Below are positions 1 to 9,400 of a stretch of DNA of 64,000 nt, piece after piece (the stretch's first letter is position 1; every line of letters begins with the position of its first letter). The notes below the pieces were generated by a model. It saw only the letters and a program-made list of their open reading frames with translations. It did not search any database and was not told the origin of the DNA. Source of the stretch: Affinirhizobium straminoryzae (GTDB lineage Bacteria > Pseudomonadota > Alphaproteobacteria > Rhizobiales > Rhizobiaceae). Both the position numbers and the translations under genes were made by a program. The stretch lies in assembly GCF_007004135.1 (NCBI RefSeq), contig NZ_VJMG01000003.1, forward strand, positions 1-64,000. The letters are read 5' to 3'.

Positions 1-49
1 CCGCGCTTGGAGGTGACGAGCGAATGCAACTCGTCACCTCCAAGCGCGG
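1..49. repeat. Perfect 20-bp inverted repeat at the window edge (probable fold-back artefact)
   Basis: Bases 1-20 are the exact reverse complement of bases 30-49, around a 9-base spacer at 21-29. The right arm lies inside the helicase gene. If the spacer is read on the opposite strand, the region encodes D-E-L-H-S-L-V, which is the DEXH box expected there; as written it reads D-E-R-M-Q-L-V. The left arm therefore looks like the complementary strand of the same gene joined to itself at a 6-bp palindromic flank (GACGAG/CTCGTC). A chimeric or fold-back contig end is the simplest explanation; a real inverted duplication is the alternative. Confidence 0.85.
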
Positions 50-2033
50 TCATCTGCTGTCGCTGGGGCTTGCGCGGCTGCGGAAACACGCGCCGGGCCT
101 GCGCACCATCGGCCTGTCGGCGACCGTCTCCGATCCCCTGGACCTGCAGCGCTGGCTGGTGCCGCAGGGCGAGAAGCCGGCCCCGCCGGCCGGTCTCGTG
201 CATGTCACCGGCGGTGCTGCGCCCGATATTTCGATCATGACGAGCGGGGAGCGCATTCCCTGGTCAGGCCATGTGGCGACCTATGCCATTCCCTCGGTCT
301 ACGAGGAGATCCGCAAGCACAGGACGACGCTGATCTTCGTCAACACGCGCTTCCAGGCCGAGCTTCTGTTTCAGGAACTCTGGACGATCAACGAGGACAG
401 CCTGCCGATTGCGCTGCATCACGGCTCGCTCGATGTCAGCCAGCGCCGCAAGGTGGAGGCGGCCATGAGCGCCAACCGGCTGCGTGCCGTCGTTGCCACC
501 TCGACACTCGACATGGGACTGGACTGGGGCGATGTGGATCTCGTCGTGCATGTCGGGGCGCCGAAGGGCGCCTCGCGTCTTGCCCAGCGCATTGGCCGGT
601 CCAACCACCGCATGGACGAGCCGTCGAAGGCCATTCTGGTGCCCGCCAACCGTTTCGAGGTGATGGAATGCCAGGCGGCGCTTGATGCCAACTATCTCGG
701 CGCCCAGGACACGCCGCCGGTCGGTGAGGGCGCGCTCGATGTGCTGGCCCAGCATGTGCTCGGCATGGCCTGCGCCGAGCCCTTCGACGCACTGTCCCTC
801 TATGAGGAGGTGACGAGCGCTTCGCCCTATGCCGGGATCAGCTGGGAGATGTTCGAGCGCATCGTCGATTTCGTCGCGACCGGCGGCTATGCGCTGCGCA
901 CCTATGAGCGCTATGCCAAGATTCGCCGGACGAAAGAGGGGCGCTGGCGGGTCTCCAATCCGCAGATCGCCCAGCAATATCGCATGAACCTCGGCACCAT
1001 TGTCGAGGATACGGAACTCAACGTCAGGCTGGTGAAGCGCAACCAGTTGGGGTCGCTCGGGCGTGGCGGCCTGTCGCTCGGCAAGGTCGAGGAATATTTC
1101 CTCGAACAGCTGGTGCAGGGCGATACCTTCCTGTTTTCCGGCAAGGTCTTGCGTTTCGAGGGCATCCGGGAAAACGAATGCCTCGTCACCAATGCCTTTT
1201 CGATGGATCCGAAGATCCCGGCCTATGCCGGCGGCAAGTTTCCGCTTTCCACCTATCTCGCCGATCAGGTGCGCGCCATGCTGGCCGATACCTCCCGCTG
1301 GTCCGTCCTGCCCGAGCAGGTGCGGGAATGGCTGGCGATCCAGAAGCAGAAGTCGATGCTGCCGAAGCGTGACGAACTGCTGATCGAGACCTTTCCGCGC
1401 GGCAACCGCTTCTTCCTCGTCGCCTATTGTTTCGAGGGACGGCTGGCGCACCAGACGCTCGGCATGCTGCTGACCCGGCGGCTGGAACGGGCCGGCGCCC
1501 GGCCGCTCGGTTTCGTGGCCAATGACTATGCGCTGGCGATCTGGTCGCTGAACGACATGGGCGACATGATCGTCCGCGGGCAGCTTTCGCTTTCCGAGCT
1601 GTTCGACGAGGACATGCTGGGCGACGATCTCGAAGCCTGGCTTGCCGAATCCTATATGCTGAAGCGCTCGTTCCGCTATTGCGCGGTGATTTCCGGCCTG
1701 ATCGAGCGTCGCCATCCGGGCAAGGAAAAAACCGGCCGGCAGGTGACCGTCTCAACCGACCTGATCTATGACGTGCTGCGCAGCCATGAACCGGATCACA
1801 TCCTGCTCGAGGCAACGCGTCGCGATGCGGCATCGGGACTTTTGGACATCGGCCGGCTTGGCGCTATGCTGGCGCGAATCAAGGGGCATGTGATTCATCG
1901 CGGGCTGGACAGGGTCTCGCCGCTCGCCGTACCCGTCATGCTGGAGATCGGCCGCGAGCCGGTGGCGGGCGAGGGGCAGGATCTGGTGCTGGAGGAGGCT
2001 GCGGACGAGCTGATTGCTGAGGCGATGGGGTAA
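3..2033 (+). CDS. Ligase-associated DEXH-box DNA helicase (Lhr family), 5'-truncated
   Basis: This is the C-terminal part of an Lhr-type superfamily 2 helicase of the ligase-associated DNA-damage module, an ATP-driven 3'-5' DNA translocase. The DEXH box is damaged by the fold-back at bases 1-29, so the sequence should be trusted only from about base 30. Downstream come motif III (GLSATV), motif IV (TLIFVNTR), motif V (ATSTLDMGLDWGDVD) and motif VI (QRIGRSNHR), then the Lhr winged-helix and C-terminal regions. The N-terminal RecA lobe with Walker A is outside the window. PdeM follows 204 bases downstream on the same strand, the usual partner in this module; the ligase and exonuclease genes would lie upstream. 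The family assignment is firm; the repair role is inferred from the family. Confidence 0.9.
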   Translation, partial: ALGGDERMQLVTSKRGHLLSLGLARLRKHAPGLRTIGLSATVSDPLDLQRWLVPQGEKPAPPAGLVHVTGGAAPDISIMTSGERIPWSGHVATYAIPSVYEEIRKHRTTLIFVNTRFQAELLFQELWTINEDSLPIALHHGSLDVSQRRKVEAAMSANRLRAVVATSTLDMGLDWGDVDLVVHVGAPKGASRLAQRIGRSNHRMDEPSKAILVPANRFEVMECQAALDANYLGAQDTPPVGEGALDVLAQHVLGMACAEPFDALSLYEEVTSASPYAGISWEMFERIVDFVATGGYALRTYERYAKIRRTKEGRWRVSNPQIAQQYRMNLGTIVEDTELNVRLVKRNQLGSLGRGGLSLGKVEEYFLEQLVQGDTFLFSGKVLRFEGIRENECLVTNAFSMDPKIPAYAGGKFPLSTYLADQVRAMLADTSRWSVLPEQVREWLAIQKQKSMLPKRDELLIETFPRGNRFFLVAYCFEGRLAHQTLGMLLTRRLERAGARPLGFVANDYALAIWSLNDMGDMIVRGQLSLSELFDEDMLGDDLEAWLAESYMLKRSFRYCAVISGLIERRHPGKEKTGRQVTVSTDLIYDVLRSHEPDHILLEATRRDAASGLLDIGRLGAMLARIKGHVIHRGLDRVSPLAVPVMLEIGREPVAGEGQDLVLEEAADELIAEAMG

Positions 2034-2054
2034 CCAAGGTCTGGCTTCGATCGA

Positions 2055-2150
2055 CGCGTCCGCCTCATCTGCCTGCCGGCACCTTCTCCCCCGTCGGGAC
2101 GAAGGGGATATGCGTCAGCGTTGGCGGGGTGAGGGGCGATGAGAGTGGGT
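2055..2150. repeat. REP/RIME-like intergenic palindromic element
   Basis: The helicase-pdeM gap carries the C-rich sequence CTGCCGGCACCTTCTCCCC followed by GTCGGGACGAAGGGG, the degenerate palindrome typical of short intergenic repeats in Rhizobium and Agrobacterium genomes. Related sequence recurs near 12275 and 13680 in this window. It carries no convincing ORF. Confidence 0.6.
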
Positions 2151-2237
2151 CAGGCAAGCGTTGAAACCGGTTTTCCAGAACCGACAAACGAGAACAAGCG
2201 CCCGCATGAGACTGCGATCGGCAAGATGTAAACGACG

Positions 2238-2966
2238 ATGATGAACCACAGACTGGCGCTCTCCGCCGCAGACATCCAGCCCCCGGTTTCCGGCGCCGAG
2301 ATCCGTGTGAACGGCGTTGCGGCCCTCTGCGATCCGCTGGGCGCGCTCTATCTGCCGGCGGAGGAATGTCTGGTCGTCTCGGATCTGCATCTGGAAAAGG
2401 GCGCCGCCTTCGCACGGCGCGGCATGATGCTGCCGCCCTATGATACTCTTGCGACGCTCAATCTTCTGTCGGCGGTGATTGCCCGCTACGACCCGAAGAC
2501 CGTCATCTCGCTCGGTGACAATTTTCACGACCGGCGCGGCTCGCAGCTGATGCCGGAGGAATTCCGCGCGATGATCCGCGCGCTCGCTTCCGGCCGCGAC
2601 TTCATCTGGGTCAACGGCAATCACGATCCGGATGGCGTGTTCGATCTGCCCGGCCGCTCGGCGGATGAGCTTGCGCTTTCCGGCCTCGTCTTTCGCCATG
2701 AGCCCAGCCTGATTTCCGGCCGAGGCGAGGTGGCGGGACATCTGCACCCTTCCGCCACCGTCAGCCGGCGCGGCCGCTATGTGCGGCGTGCCTGCTTTGC
2801 AACCGATGGAAAGCGGCTGGTGATGCCGGCCTTTGGCGTTCTGACCGGCGGGCTCGATCTCAAGCACAAGGCCATGCACGGCCTGTTCGACCGCAACGAC
2901 CTGATTGCCCATCTTCTTGGGCGCGACCGGATCTATTCCGTGCGCTTCGGCAGCCTGATCGGTTGA
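2238..2966 (+). CDS. pdeM: Ligase-associated DNA damage response endonuclease PdeM
   Basis: A 242-residue calcineurin-like metallophosphoesterase. The metal-binding motifs appear in order: SDLHLEKG (about residues 54-61), GDNFHD (about 94-99), GNHD (about 134-137) and GHLHP (about 169-173). These ligate the dinuclear metal centre used for phosphodiester cleavage. The protein is cytoplasmic, with no signal peptide. Together with the upstream Lhr-type helicase it forms half of the four-gene ligase-associated repair cassette (ligase, exonuclease, helicase, PdeM). The start is the first of two adjacent ATG codons; the ribosome site is weak. The nucleic-acid substrate cannot be read from sequence. 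Confidence 0.9.
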   Translation: MMNHRLALSAADIQPPVSGAEIRVNGVAALCDPLGALYLPAEECLVVSDLHLEKGAAFARRGMMLPPYDTLATLNLLSAVIARYDPKTVISLGDNFHDRRGSQLMPEEFRAMIRALASGRDFIWVNGNHDPDGVFDLPGRSADELALSGLVFRHEPSLISGRGEVAGHLHPSATVSRRGRYVRRACFATDGKRLVMPAFGVLTGGLDLKHKAMHGLFDRNDLIAHLLGRDRIYSVRFGSLIG

Positions 2967-3029
2967 CGCGGCGCCGGCAAAGGTGCCCGAATGGTTGCCG
3001 CATTGTGGGACAGGACGCCTCGACCGGCC

Positions 3030-4340
3030 CTATCTGATGGGAGGGCGGTAGTCCTGGTCAATGACGGCGTCCATGTCGAGCGTGGCGCGGGCGATCTGCA
3101 GGAAGCGGTCCAGCGGGCAGGCGCCGTTGATGCTCTCGCTTTCGCAGCCCGGCACCGCGATATCCGCCTGAACTGGCGGCGATGCGGCATTGAGATGCGA
3201 GGCGCTGCGGATCTGGTCCAGTGTCGGCGCGGTAAAGCCCAGCCGGACATAGGCTCTGCCCTTGTCGTCATGCAGCCGCTCGAAGGTCAGGGCGCCGTTC
3301 GGCGGCGTTTCGTCATCGAGATAGGGCGGAATATGCCAGTGAATGCCGAGCATGGCCGCCACCTCCGCCTGCTGCGTGTCGCTGGCCATGAACAGAACGA
3401 AGCGGGCATTCGGTGGTCCCGGCTGGTCGTCGGACCTTTTGCCGGGCTCCTGCGCCAGTGACAGCAGGACCTGATTGAAGAAGCTGGAGGCGTCGCGCGC
3501 GGCAAGATACGGAACGCGATTGCCGATGTCGTACTTCATCTGGCGTAGCGCCGAGAGGCGAATGATGTCGTCTGCCCCCTTCAGCTTGCCGAAAGCGACC
3601 TGCCGCATGGGGAAGCCATTGGCATATTCCAGCATGAACAGCTCGACCAGCGTTCCCGCATCGGCGATCGGTCCTTTCACCGAGACGATGGCGGGAATGG
3701 CGCCCTTTGCCGGCGCGACGTCGATCGTCCAGGGGCGGTTGACCATCGAGCAGGGATTGCTTTTTCCCTCGCACTCGGTGATGGCATCCAGTTCCTTCAT
3801 CAGCGGTTCGGCCTTGGCCTTCAGCGCATTCAGATCGCCACCGGCAGCTTCAAGAATGGCCTTGCTGGCCTTTTCCGGATCAACAGCACCGTAGGGCGTG
3901 CTGGCGGTGTCGTAGAGTGGATCGATGTATTTCGTCTCGTTGTGGCCGACCGTCAGGCCGCAGCCGGGAAACATGTTCTCCAGCAGCACGTTTCCGGTAT
4001 CAAGTGTACGCTGGACCGCGCCATTGCCCCAGGCGAACACGTTGCCCGCTGTCGGGCAGCCTTCGGTGGGGACAAGTCCCTTCTGCCGCAGCATCGCCAC
4101 CTGCCAGGTCGCCAGACGCTGGGTCACGGCGGCGCCATGTGTCGTCAGCATGCCGTCCGCGACATCCCAGAACGGCCAGTCGTTGCGCTGGTAGATCGCA
4201 AGCTTGCGGCTGTTCGTCGGCGGGCGAACGCCGTGGCGCATGATCGAGACATGCTTGTCGACGGTAAAGTTTGCGGCGCTGGCGACGCCCCCGTCGAAAA
4301 GGGCAAGACAGGCGGCCAGAAGAAGGGTTGCGCGTGACAT
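3030..4340 (-). CDS. Periplasmic histidine-type acid phosphatase (Agp/phytase-like)
   Basis: A 436-residue branch-2 histidine acid phosphatase related to glucose-1-phosphatase and AppA phytase. A signal peptide (about residues 1-22, ending VASA-A) exports it to the periplasm. The nucleophile motif IMRHGVRPP lies near residue 37, where His becomes phosphorylated. The second signature, normally G-H-D-T-N, reads A-S-D-T-Q (about residue 325): the proton-donor Asp is kept but the neighbouring His is Ser, and one residue is missing compared with AppA. The downstream TPP-GxL-FERL block matches the family. GGAG lies 5 bases before the ATG. It is monocistronic and convergent with pdeM. Sugar phosphates or inositol phosphates are the likely substrates; the changed motif makes activity uncertain. 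Confidence 0.85.
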   Translation of the reverse strand: MSRATLLLAACLALFDGGVASAANFTVDKHVSIMRHGVRPPTNSRKLAIYQRNDWPFWDVADGMLTTHGAAVTQRLATWQVAMLRQKGLVPTEGCPTAGNVFAWGNGAVQRTLDTGNVLLENMFPGCGLTVGHNETKYIDPLYDTASTPYGAVDPEKASKAILEAAGGDLNALKAKAEPLMKELDAITECEGKSNPCSMVNRPWTIDVAPAKGAIPAIVSVKGPIADAGTLVELFMLEYANGFPMRQVAFGKLKGADDIIRLSALRQMKYDIGNRVPYLAARDASSFFNQVLLSLAQEPGKRSDDQPGPPNARFVLFMASDTQQAEVAAMLGIHWHIPPYLDDETPPNGALTFERLHDDKGRAYVRLGFTAPTLDQIRSASHLNAASPPVQADIAVPGCESESINGACPLDRFLQIARATLDMDAVIDQDYRPPIR

Positions 4341-4474
4341 CGGGGCTCCGCGGGTGGTGACGGTGGCGAACAGGCGAGGTGCGAACGGCAGACCGGTCGC
4401 TCGCGCCTGTCCGGATCAGGACTGTAGGAAGACGATATTATGCCGGTGCGACAGTGTGCTGAAGAGGGGCTTTC

Positions 4475-5290
4475 TTACTCCCTGCGAAACAGCACGCTCG
4501 CACCCCAGCCGGTCACGAGGGCGATCAGAACCGAGACCAGACCATACAGCAGCGGCTGCTGGTGCGCGGCATCCGTGATCGTCTGCTCAAGACCCGTCTT
4601 GACCACGCGCAACGGCAGGTCGCGCTGCAGGATCAGTTCGCCGCTCTTGAACAGATAGGCGTGCACCACATGCACCCCGTCGGGCACATTGGCGGGCAGG
4701 CGCAGCGTGGCGCGAAACAGGCTCGGGCTGACAAAGCGCACCCCGGCCGTATCGCGCTGGTAGAGCCCGCCCGACAGCTTCAGGCGTCGATAGGCCTCGC
4801 GGAATTCGGCGACCGAGAGGGCATTGCCGACATAGCCGATCGGCGAGAGTGCCAGATGCTCGATGCCGACGGCCATGCGCGGTGCCGAGGGGGATCGGGG
4901 AATATCCTCCAGCGGTCGCGTACTGGCCATGGAATAGGATTCCGGCACCTGCTCGAAGGTCACCGACTGGGTGTTCATCCAGATGCCGAAGACGCGTTCC
5001 TTGCGTCGCACGGTCGCCGCATCGCGCGGCCCCTCCAGCGTGACCACCACGTCATACTGGCCAATGGCGAGAAAAAGCTCGTCCGCATTGGTCAGCGCGC
5101 CGAACACGGTAAGGTCCGCACCGCGGAATTCCGAGGTGATGGCGATCTCGCTGGTGGAGGTGCCGATCTCCAGTCCTTCCCGTATGGAGGACGGCCCTGT
5201 GCCGAGCGGCACCTGGGCGGCGGCAGGCAGGGCGCCGCAGAAACCGGTCAACAGGAGCGCGAAAAGGCAGGGGACAACAGGCATCCTCAT
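4475..5290 (-). CDS. TIGR02186/Alph_Pro_TM family membrane protein
   Basis: A 271-residue protein with an N-terminal signal peptide (about residues 1-24, ending PAAAQ), a beta-rich periplasmic region and a single C-terminal membrane helix (about residues 245-265) ending in VLFRRE. It matches the alphaproteobacterial family TIGR02186 (PF09608), whose function is unknown. The ATG at 5288-5290 overlaps the TGA of the upstream TauE-type gene (ATGA), so the two are translationally coupled. An accessory role for the exporter is an inference from this constant pairing. The reading frame continues open far upstream, but that extension lies antisense to nothing useful and runs through the TauE gene in another frame. 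Confidence 0.8.
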   Translation of the reverse strand: MRMPVVPCLFALLLTGFCGALPAAAQVPLGTGPSSIREGLEIGTSTSEIAITSEFRGADLTVFGALTNADELFLAIGQYDVVVTLEGPRDAATVRRKERVFGIWMNTQSVTFEQVPESYSMASTRPLEDIPRSPSAPRMAVGIEHLALSPIGYVGNALSVAEFREAYRRLKLSGGLYQRDTAGVRFVSPSLFRATLRLPANVPDGVHVVHAYLFKSGELILQRDLPLRVVKTGLEQTITDAAHQQPLLYGLVSVLIALVTGWGASVLFRRE

Positions 5291-6216
5291 CGGCTGGCAA
5301 AGCCTCCGATGGAGAGCGAATAGAGATCGGCAGGCGTCACGACGAGGTCCACCGCCAGACGCAGGCCGACCGCCAGCACCAGCAGGCCGAGAAGCGCGCG
5401 CAACTGCTCGCCACGCAGCTTCTGCCCCACCCGCACCCCGTATTGCGCACCGATGACGCCGGCGATCATCAGGATGCTGGCGAGCACGATATCGACCGAA
5501 TAGTTGGTGGCCGCCTGTACGATGGTCGTGTAGGCGGTGACGAAGATGATCTGGAACAGCGAGGTGCCGACCACGACGCTGGTCGGGATGCGCAGGAGAT
5601 AGATCATCGCCGGCACCATGATGAAGCCGCCGCCGACCCCCATGACAGATGTGAGGATGCCGATGCCGAAGCCGAGCGCCACCACCGGAATGGCCGACAG
5701 ATAGAGTTTCGATTTCTTGAAGCGCATCTTGAGCGGCAGGCGGTGCACCCAGTTGTGCTGGCCTGGACGCCGCAGCGGCATGGGTTCGTTGCGGGCCGCA
5801 CGGCGCATGGCGCGCAGGCTTTCGGCCAGCATCAGGCTTCCGATCGTACCGAGGAAGGCCACGTAGAGCAGGGAGATGATCAGATCCAGCTGGCCGACCT
5901 TTCGCAGCCAGGAGAAGATCCATACACCCGCGGAAGCCCCGGCCAGACCGCCGACCAGCAGCACCGAGCCGAGCTTCATGTCCAGCGTGCCGCGCCGGAA
6001 ATGGCTGATGGCACCGGAAACGGAGGAAGCCACCACCTGGTTTGCCCCGGTGGCGACGGCCACGACGGGGGGGATGTTGTAGAAGATCAGAAGCGGCGTG
6101 ATCAGGAAACCGCCGCCGACACCGAACATGCCAGACAGGAAGCCGACGGCCGCGCCCATGCCGAGAATGATGAAGATGTTCACCGACAGCTCTGCAATGG
6201 GCAGATAGACAGTCAC
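5287..6216 (-). CDS. TauE/SafE-family sulfite/organosulfur exporter
   Basis: A 309-residue polytopic inner-membrane protein with about eight hydrophobic segments arranged as two repeats. Each half carries the family GVGGGF motif (MFGVGGGFLITP near residue 30 and SVMGVGGGFIMVP near residue 185). TauE/SafE proteins export sulfite, sulfoacetate or related anions. A basic loop separates the halves around residues 130-150. Translation appears to begin at a GTG preceded by GAGAGG. The downstream TIGR02186 gene overlaps by 4 bases. The substrate cannot be assigned from sequence. Confidence 0.88.
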   Translation of the reverse strand: MTVYLPIAELSVNIFIILGMGAAVGFLSGMFGVGGGFLITPLLIFYNIPPVVAVATGANQVVASSVSGAISHFRRGTLDMKLGSVLLVGGLAGASAGVWIFSWLRKVGQLDLIISLLYVAFLGTIGSLMLAESLRAMRRAARNEPMPLRRPGQHNWVHRLPLKMRFKKSKLYLSAIPVVALGFGIGILTSVMGVGGGFIMVPAMIYLLRIPTSVVVGTSLFQIIFVTAYTTIVQAATNYSVDIVLASILMIAGVIGAQYGVRVGQKLRGEQLRALLGLLVLAVGLRLAVDLVVTPADLYSLSIGGFASR

Positions 6217-6419
6217 GGGCGCCTCTCGAACAGAAACAGCAACGCCCTCGCGGGCGGCATCGCGGTGAGGGTCCGCCCGTTGCGGCGTTTACGTCGGTCT
6301 TGCCCGTGCCAGTCGCTTTGCCGCACGAACACAGGCTATCGTCATGCGACGGGCAGGCATGGGAGTCAATTGACAAGCCCTTCAGGCGCCAGCTTTTTCG
6401 GTGCCTGTGGTGAAAAGGT

Positions 6420-9400
6420 TCATGCGCCGCGCGCCTCGTTCTGCGCCAGGAGCTTGCGCACCAGCGCCTCGCTGATGTTTCCGTCATCCGGCAGCCCGTT
6501 CTGACGCTGGAAGGCCTTGATGGCGGCCAGCGTCTTGCGGCCCATCAGCCCATCCGGCTGGCCGGCATCATAGCCGCTGCGGTTCAGGATGGCCTGGATG
6601 TTGCGGATCGCCTTGTCCATGTCGATCGAGGCGGAGCCATTGCCCTTTTCCACCCAGTCCTGCGGCATGTTGGTGCCATTGGCGCGGGCATCCAGCGGCT
6701 GCGGCTGCCAACTGGTCGCCTTCTGGCGGGCGGCGTCCAGCTCGGCCGGCTTCAGGGCGCGCGCCACGTCGTCACGTTTGGCGGCGGCATCGCTGTCACC
6801 GCCGGCGGCGGCGATGGAGAACCACATGTAGGAGTCGGCAAGATTCTGCGCGGTACCGTTGCCGCGGGCATAGAGGATGGCGAGGTTGAACTGGCTGTCC
6901 GCCACGCCGTGCTCGGCCGCTTCTGCAAACCAGCGCACGGCGGTGGTGTAATCCACGCTGCCGGTCGCACCCGAGGCATAGAGAACGGCGAGATTGTGCA
7001 TGGCGCCGGCATGGCCGGCCTTTGCGGCCGCCTCATACAGCAGTCGCGCCTGGCCCAGATCGCGCACGACCCCGTTGCCCTTTTCGTAAAGGCTGCCCAG
7101 ACGATACTGCGCCGGCGGATAGCCGCGATCGGCGGCCATCCGATACCAGCGGGCAGCCTCCTGCGCATCGGCAGCCACGCCATGGCCTTCGGAAAAGCGC
7201 GTGGCAACCTCGAACAGCGCCTGCGGATTGCCGGCTGCGGCGGCGTCGGCAAGCGGCTGCGGGCGGATGCCAGGCGGAACGGCAATGCCGTCGCCGGCCG
7301 CCGGTGCAGCAGCGAGGGATGCCTGCGGTGCAGGGGGGGCATTGGCCTGTGTCGCGGCAGGCGCGGCCGTTGATGCTGCCGCTTCTGTCGGGGAAGGCAT
7401 TGCGGGGGCAGTCTGGGCCGTGGTCTCGGGCGTCGTTTCGGCTGGTTTCACCAGAGCAGCGACCGGCTTTGCTGCGGCGGGAGCCGTCGTCGGTGCGGTC
7501 GTTGCCGGGATCGGGCGTTGAACCTTCTCGCCGCGTGTCAGCGTGCCGGCCAGCGGCACGGCCATCAGGGCGAGCAGCACCGCACCGATCGCCATCAGGA
7601 TCGGCCGGCGATGCCGGGCAAGTGCTGCCTTCAGGCCACGTTGCGTCGAGCTAGCCTGCTTGCGCCCGGCGCGCGCGGACAGATCGGCCGCGGCTGGGTT
7701 CACTTCCTGCACGGCGGCACGGGCGGCGCGGCGGGCGGCGGCAATGTAATCGATCCGTTCGCCATCCTCGCCGACCTCGGATGGTCCGGTAGAAGCAGAT
7801 GCGGCCTGGGCTGCGCGCACGCGCTCCAGGATCTTGCGGACATCCGGCACGCCTGAGCCCGGCTCCAGCAGTTCGGTTTCCTCGGTGTCGGCAGCGATCG
7901 CCTCGACCGGGTCAAGGGTGGGGGCGGGGTCCACCAGGGTGCGCTCAGGCGGCCGGACGGCCTCCTGGTCGCGCGCGCGCGCCGGGGGGCGCAGCCGATC
8001 GGACAGCTTTGCGAGGAGACCCTTGCGCGGAGGCTCGTCGTTGCGCTCCGGATCATGGCCGGCGTCCGGCGTCAGAAGATCGGTGCCGGCGGCGGTTTCT
8101 GCATTGAGCTGTTCGGCGACGCGCGCCAGCAGCCCGCGCGGTGCCTCGTCGGCCTCCACCGGGTCACGTACGGCCATCGGCGGGCGATGGGCGGTGGCAT
8201 CCTGCCGCTCGCGCGGGAGAGAGCCCGCGCCGAACAGCGGGCGCTCAGACAGCCGGTCCTCCATCTTGTCCAGACGTTCGGCAATCTGAACCAGTGTCCG
8301 GTGAAGCCCGCTGAAGGTTTCCTGCGCACGCTCTTCGGAGCCGCGGGCCAGTTCCTCCAGTTGCCTGAGGTCGCCGGCAAGCGCCAGAAGCGTTGCCTGC
8401 TCGCCGGAGGGCTCCCTGTTGCTGGCCGGCTGGCCGCTGCGGGCATAGGCCTCCGCCACGGATTCGGCCGCCTGACGTGCCGCTTCCAGCACATATTCGT
8501 CGCTGGTCGCCATGTAGTTTTCGATCGCGGCCATGCGCTGGTCAAGTTCCGGGGACAGGCCGGCATCCGGGCGCTGTCCATTCAGAAGACCGGACAGATG
8601 CGTGATCTGCGCTTCGAGATTGCGCAGCGCCTGCTGGTCGTCGCGAGGCGCGCGCGATGCTTCATCGAGACGGGTGGCAATCGCATCGAGGCGGCTTTCC
8701 AGCCGCTCCAGACCCGGCTCCGTTGCGGCGGGCGCGAAGCCATCGAATTCGTCCAGACGGCGTGTCAGCCGGTCAAGCCGTTCGGCCAGCGTGTCTGCGT
8801 TGCGCGTCTCGGAAAGCGCATCGATCTTGCGGGCGAGGTCTGAGAGCGTGCCGGTCAGTTCCTGTTGCGGCTGGCGGGCAAAGACCTCCGCCAGTTCCTC
8901 CAGCCGCTCCTCCAGCCGGAAGGCGTCCTGCATGCGCGACAGGCCGTCGATCTTGTCATTGAGATCGACCAGCCTTTCTTCGAGGATCCGCAGCGCCTGA
9001 TGTTCGGCCGCTTCGTTGCGGGACCGGTTGTTGTTGATCGCCACGGCGCGAGTGATCTCGTCGAGCCGCATGTCGATATGCGACAGATGACCGGCCACCT
9101 GCTCGCTGTCCTGCGGCCGCGCCGACAGGTCCTCGACCGCAGCGGCCAGCATCATCATCTTGTCTTCCAGCGCACGGATGGCGGGGCTGTCGGCCATCAC
9201 GCCAAGCTCCGCCTTCACGCCATCGATGCGGTAGGCGAGTGCGATGAGTTCCTTGCGAATGCCGGCAGCGTCCAGTTCATCCAGCCGCGCCTCCAGCAGC
9301 GTCCAGCGGCGTTCGGCCGGTTCGGCGTCGGTGCGGCTTGCCATGTCATCGATCAGGCCGCGCAAGGCGTCCAGATCGGCGCGCAGATTCTCGGCAGCCT

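Noticed and set aside
264-1715. Long antisense reading frame across the helicase gene
   Set aside because: It mirrors the helicase frame, has no ribosome site, and its composition (His/Arg/Gly/Gln-rich) is that of a high-GC codon shadow.
4341-4474. Possible Pho box in front of the acid phosphatase
   Set aside because: GTGACGG and GAACAGG are too far from the CTGTCAT consensus to support PhoB control.
6380-6419. Hairpin after podJ (CAGGCGCC/GGTGCCTG)
   Set aside because: One mismatch, a long loop and no T-run leftward; too weak to call a terminator.
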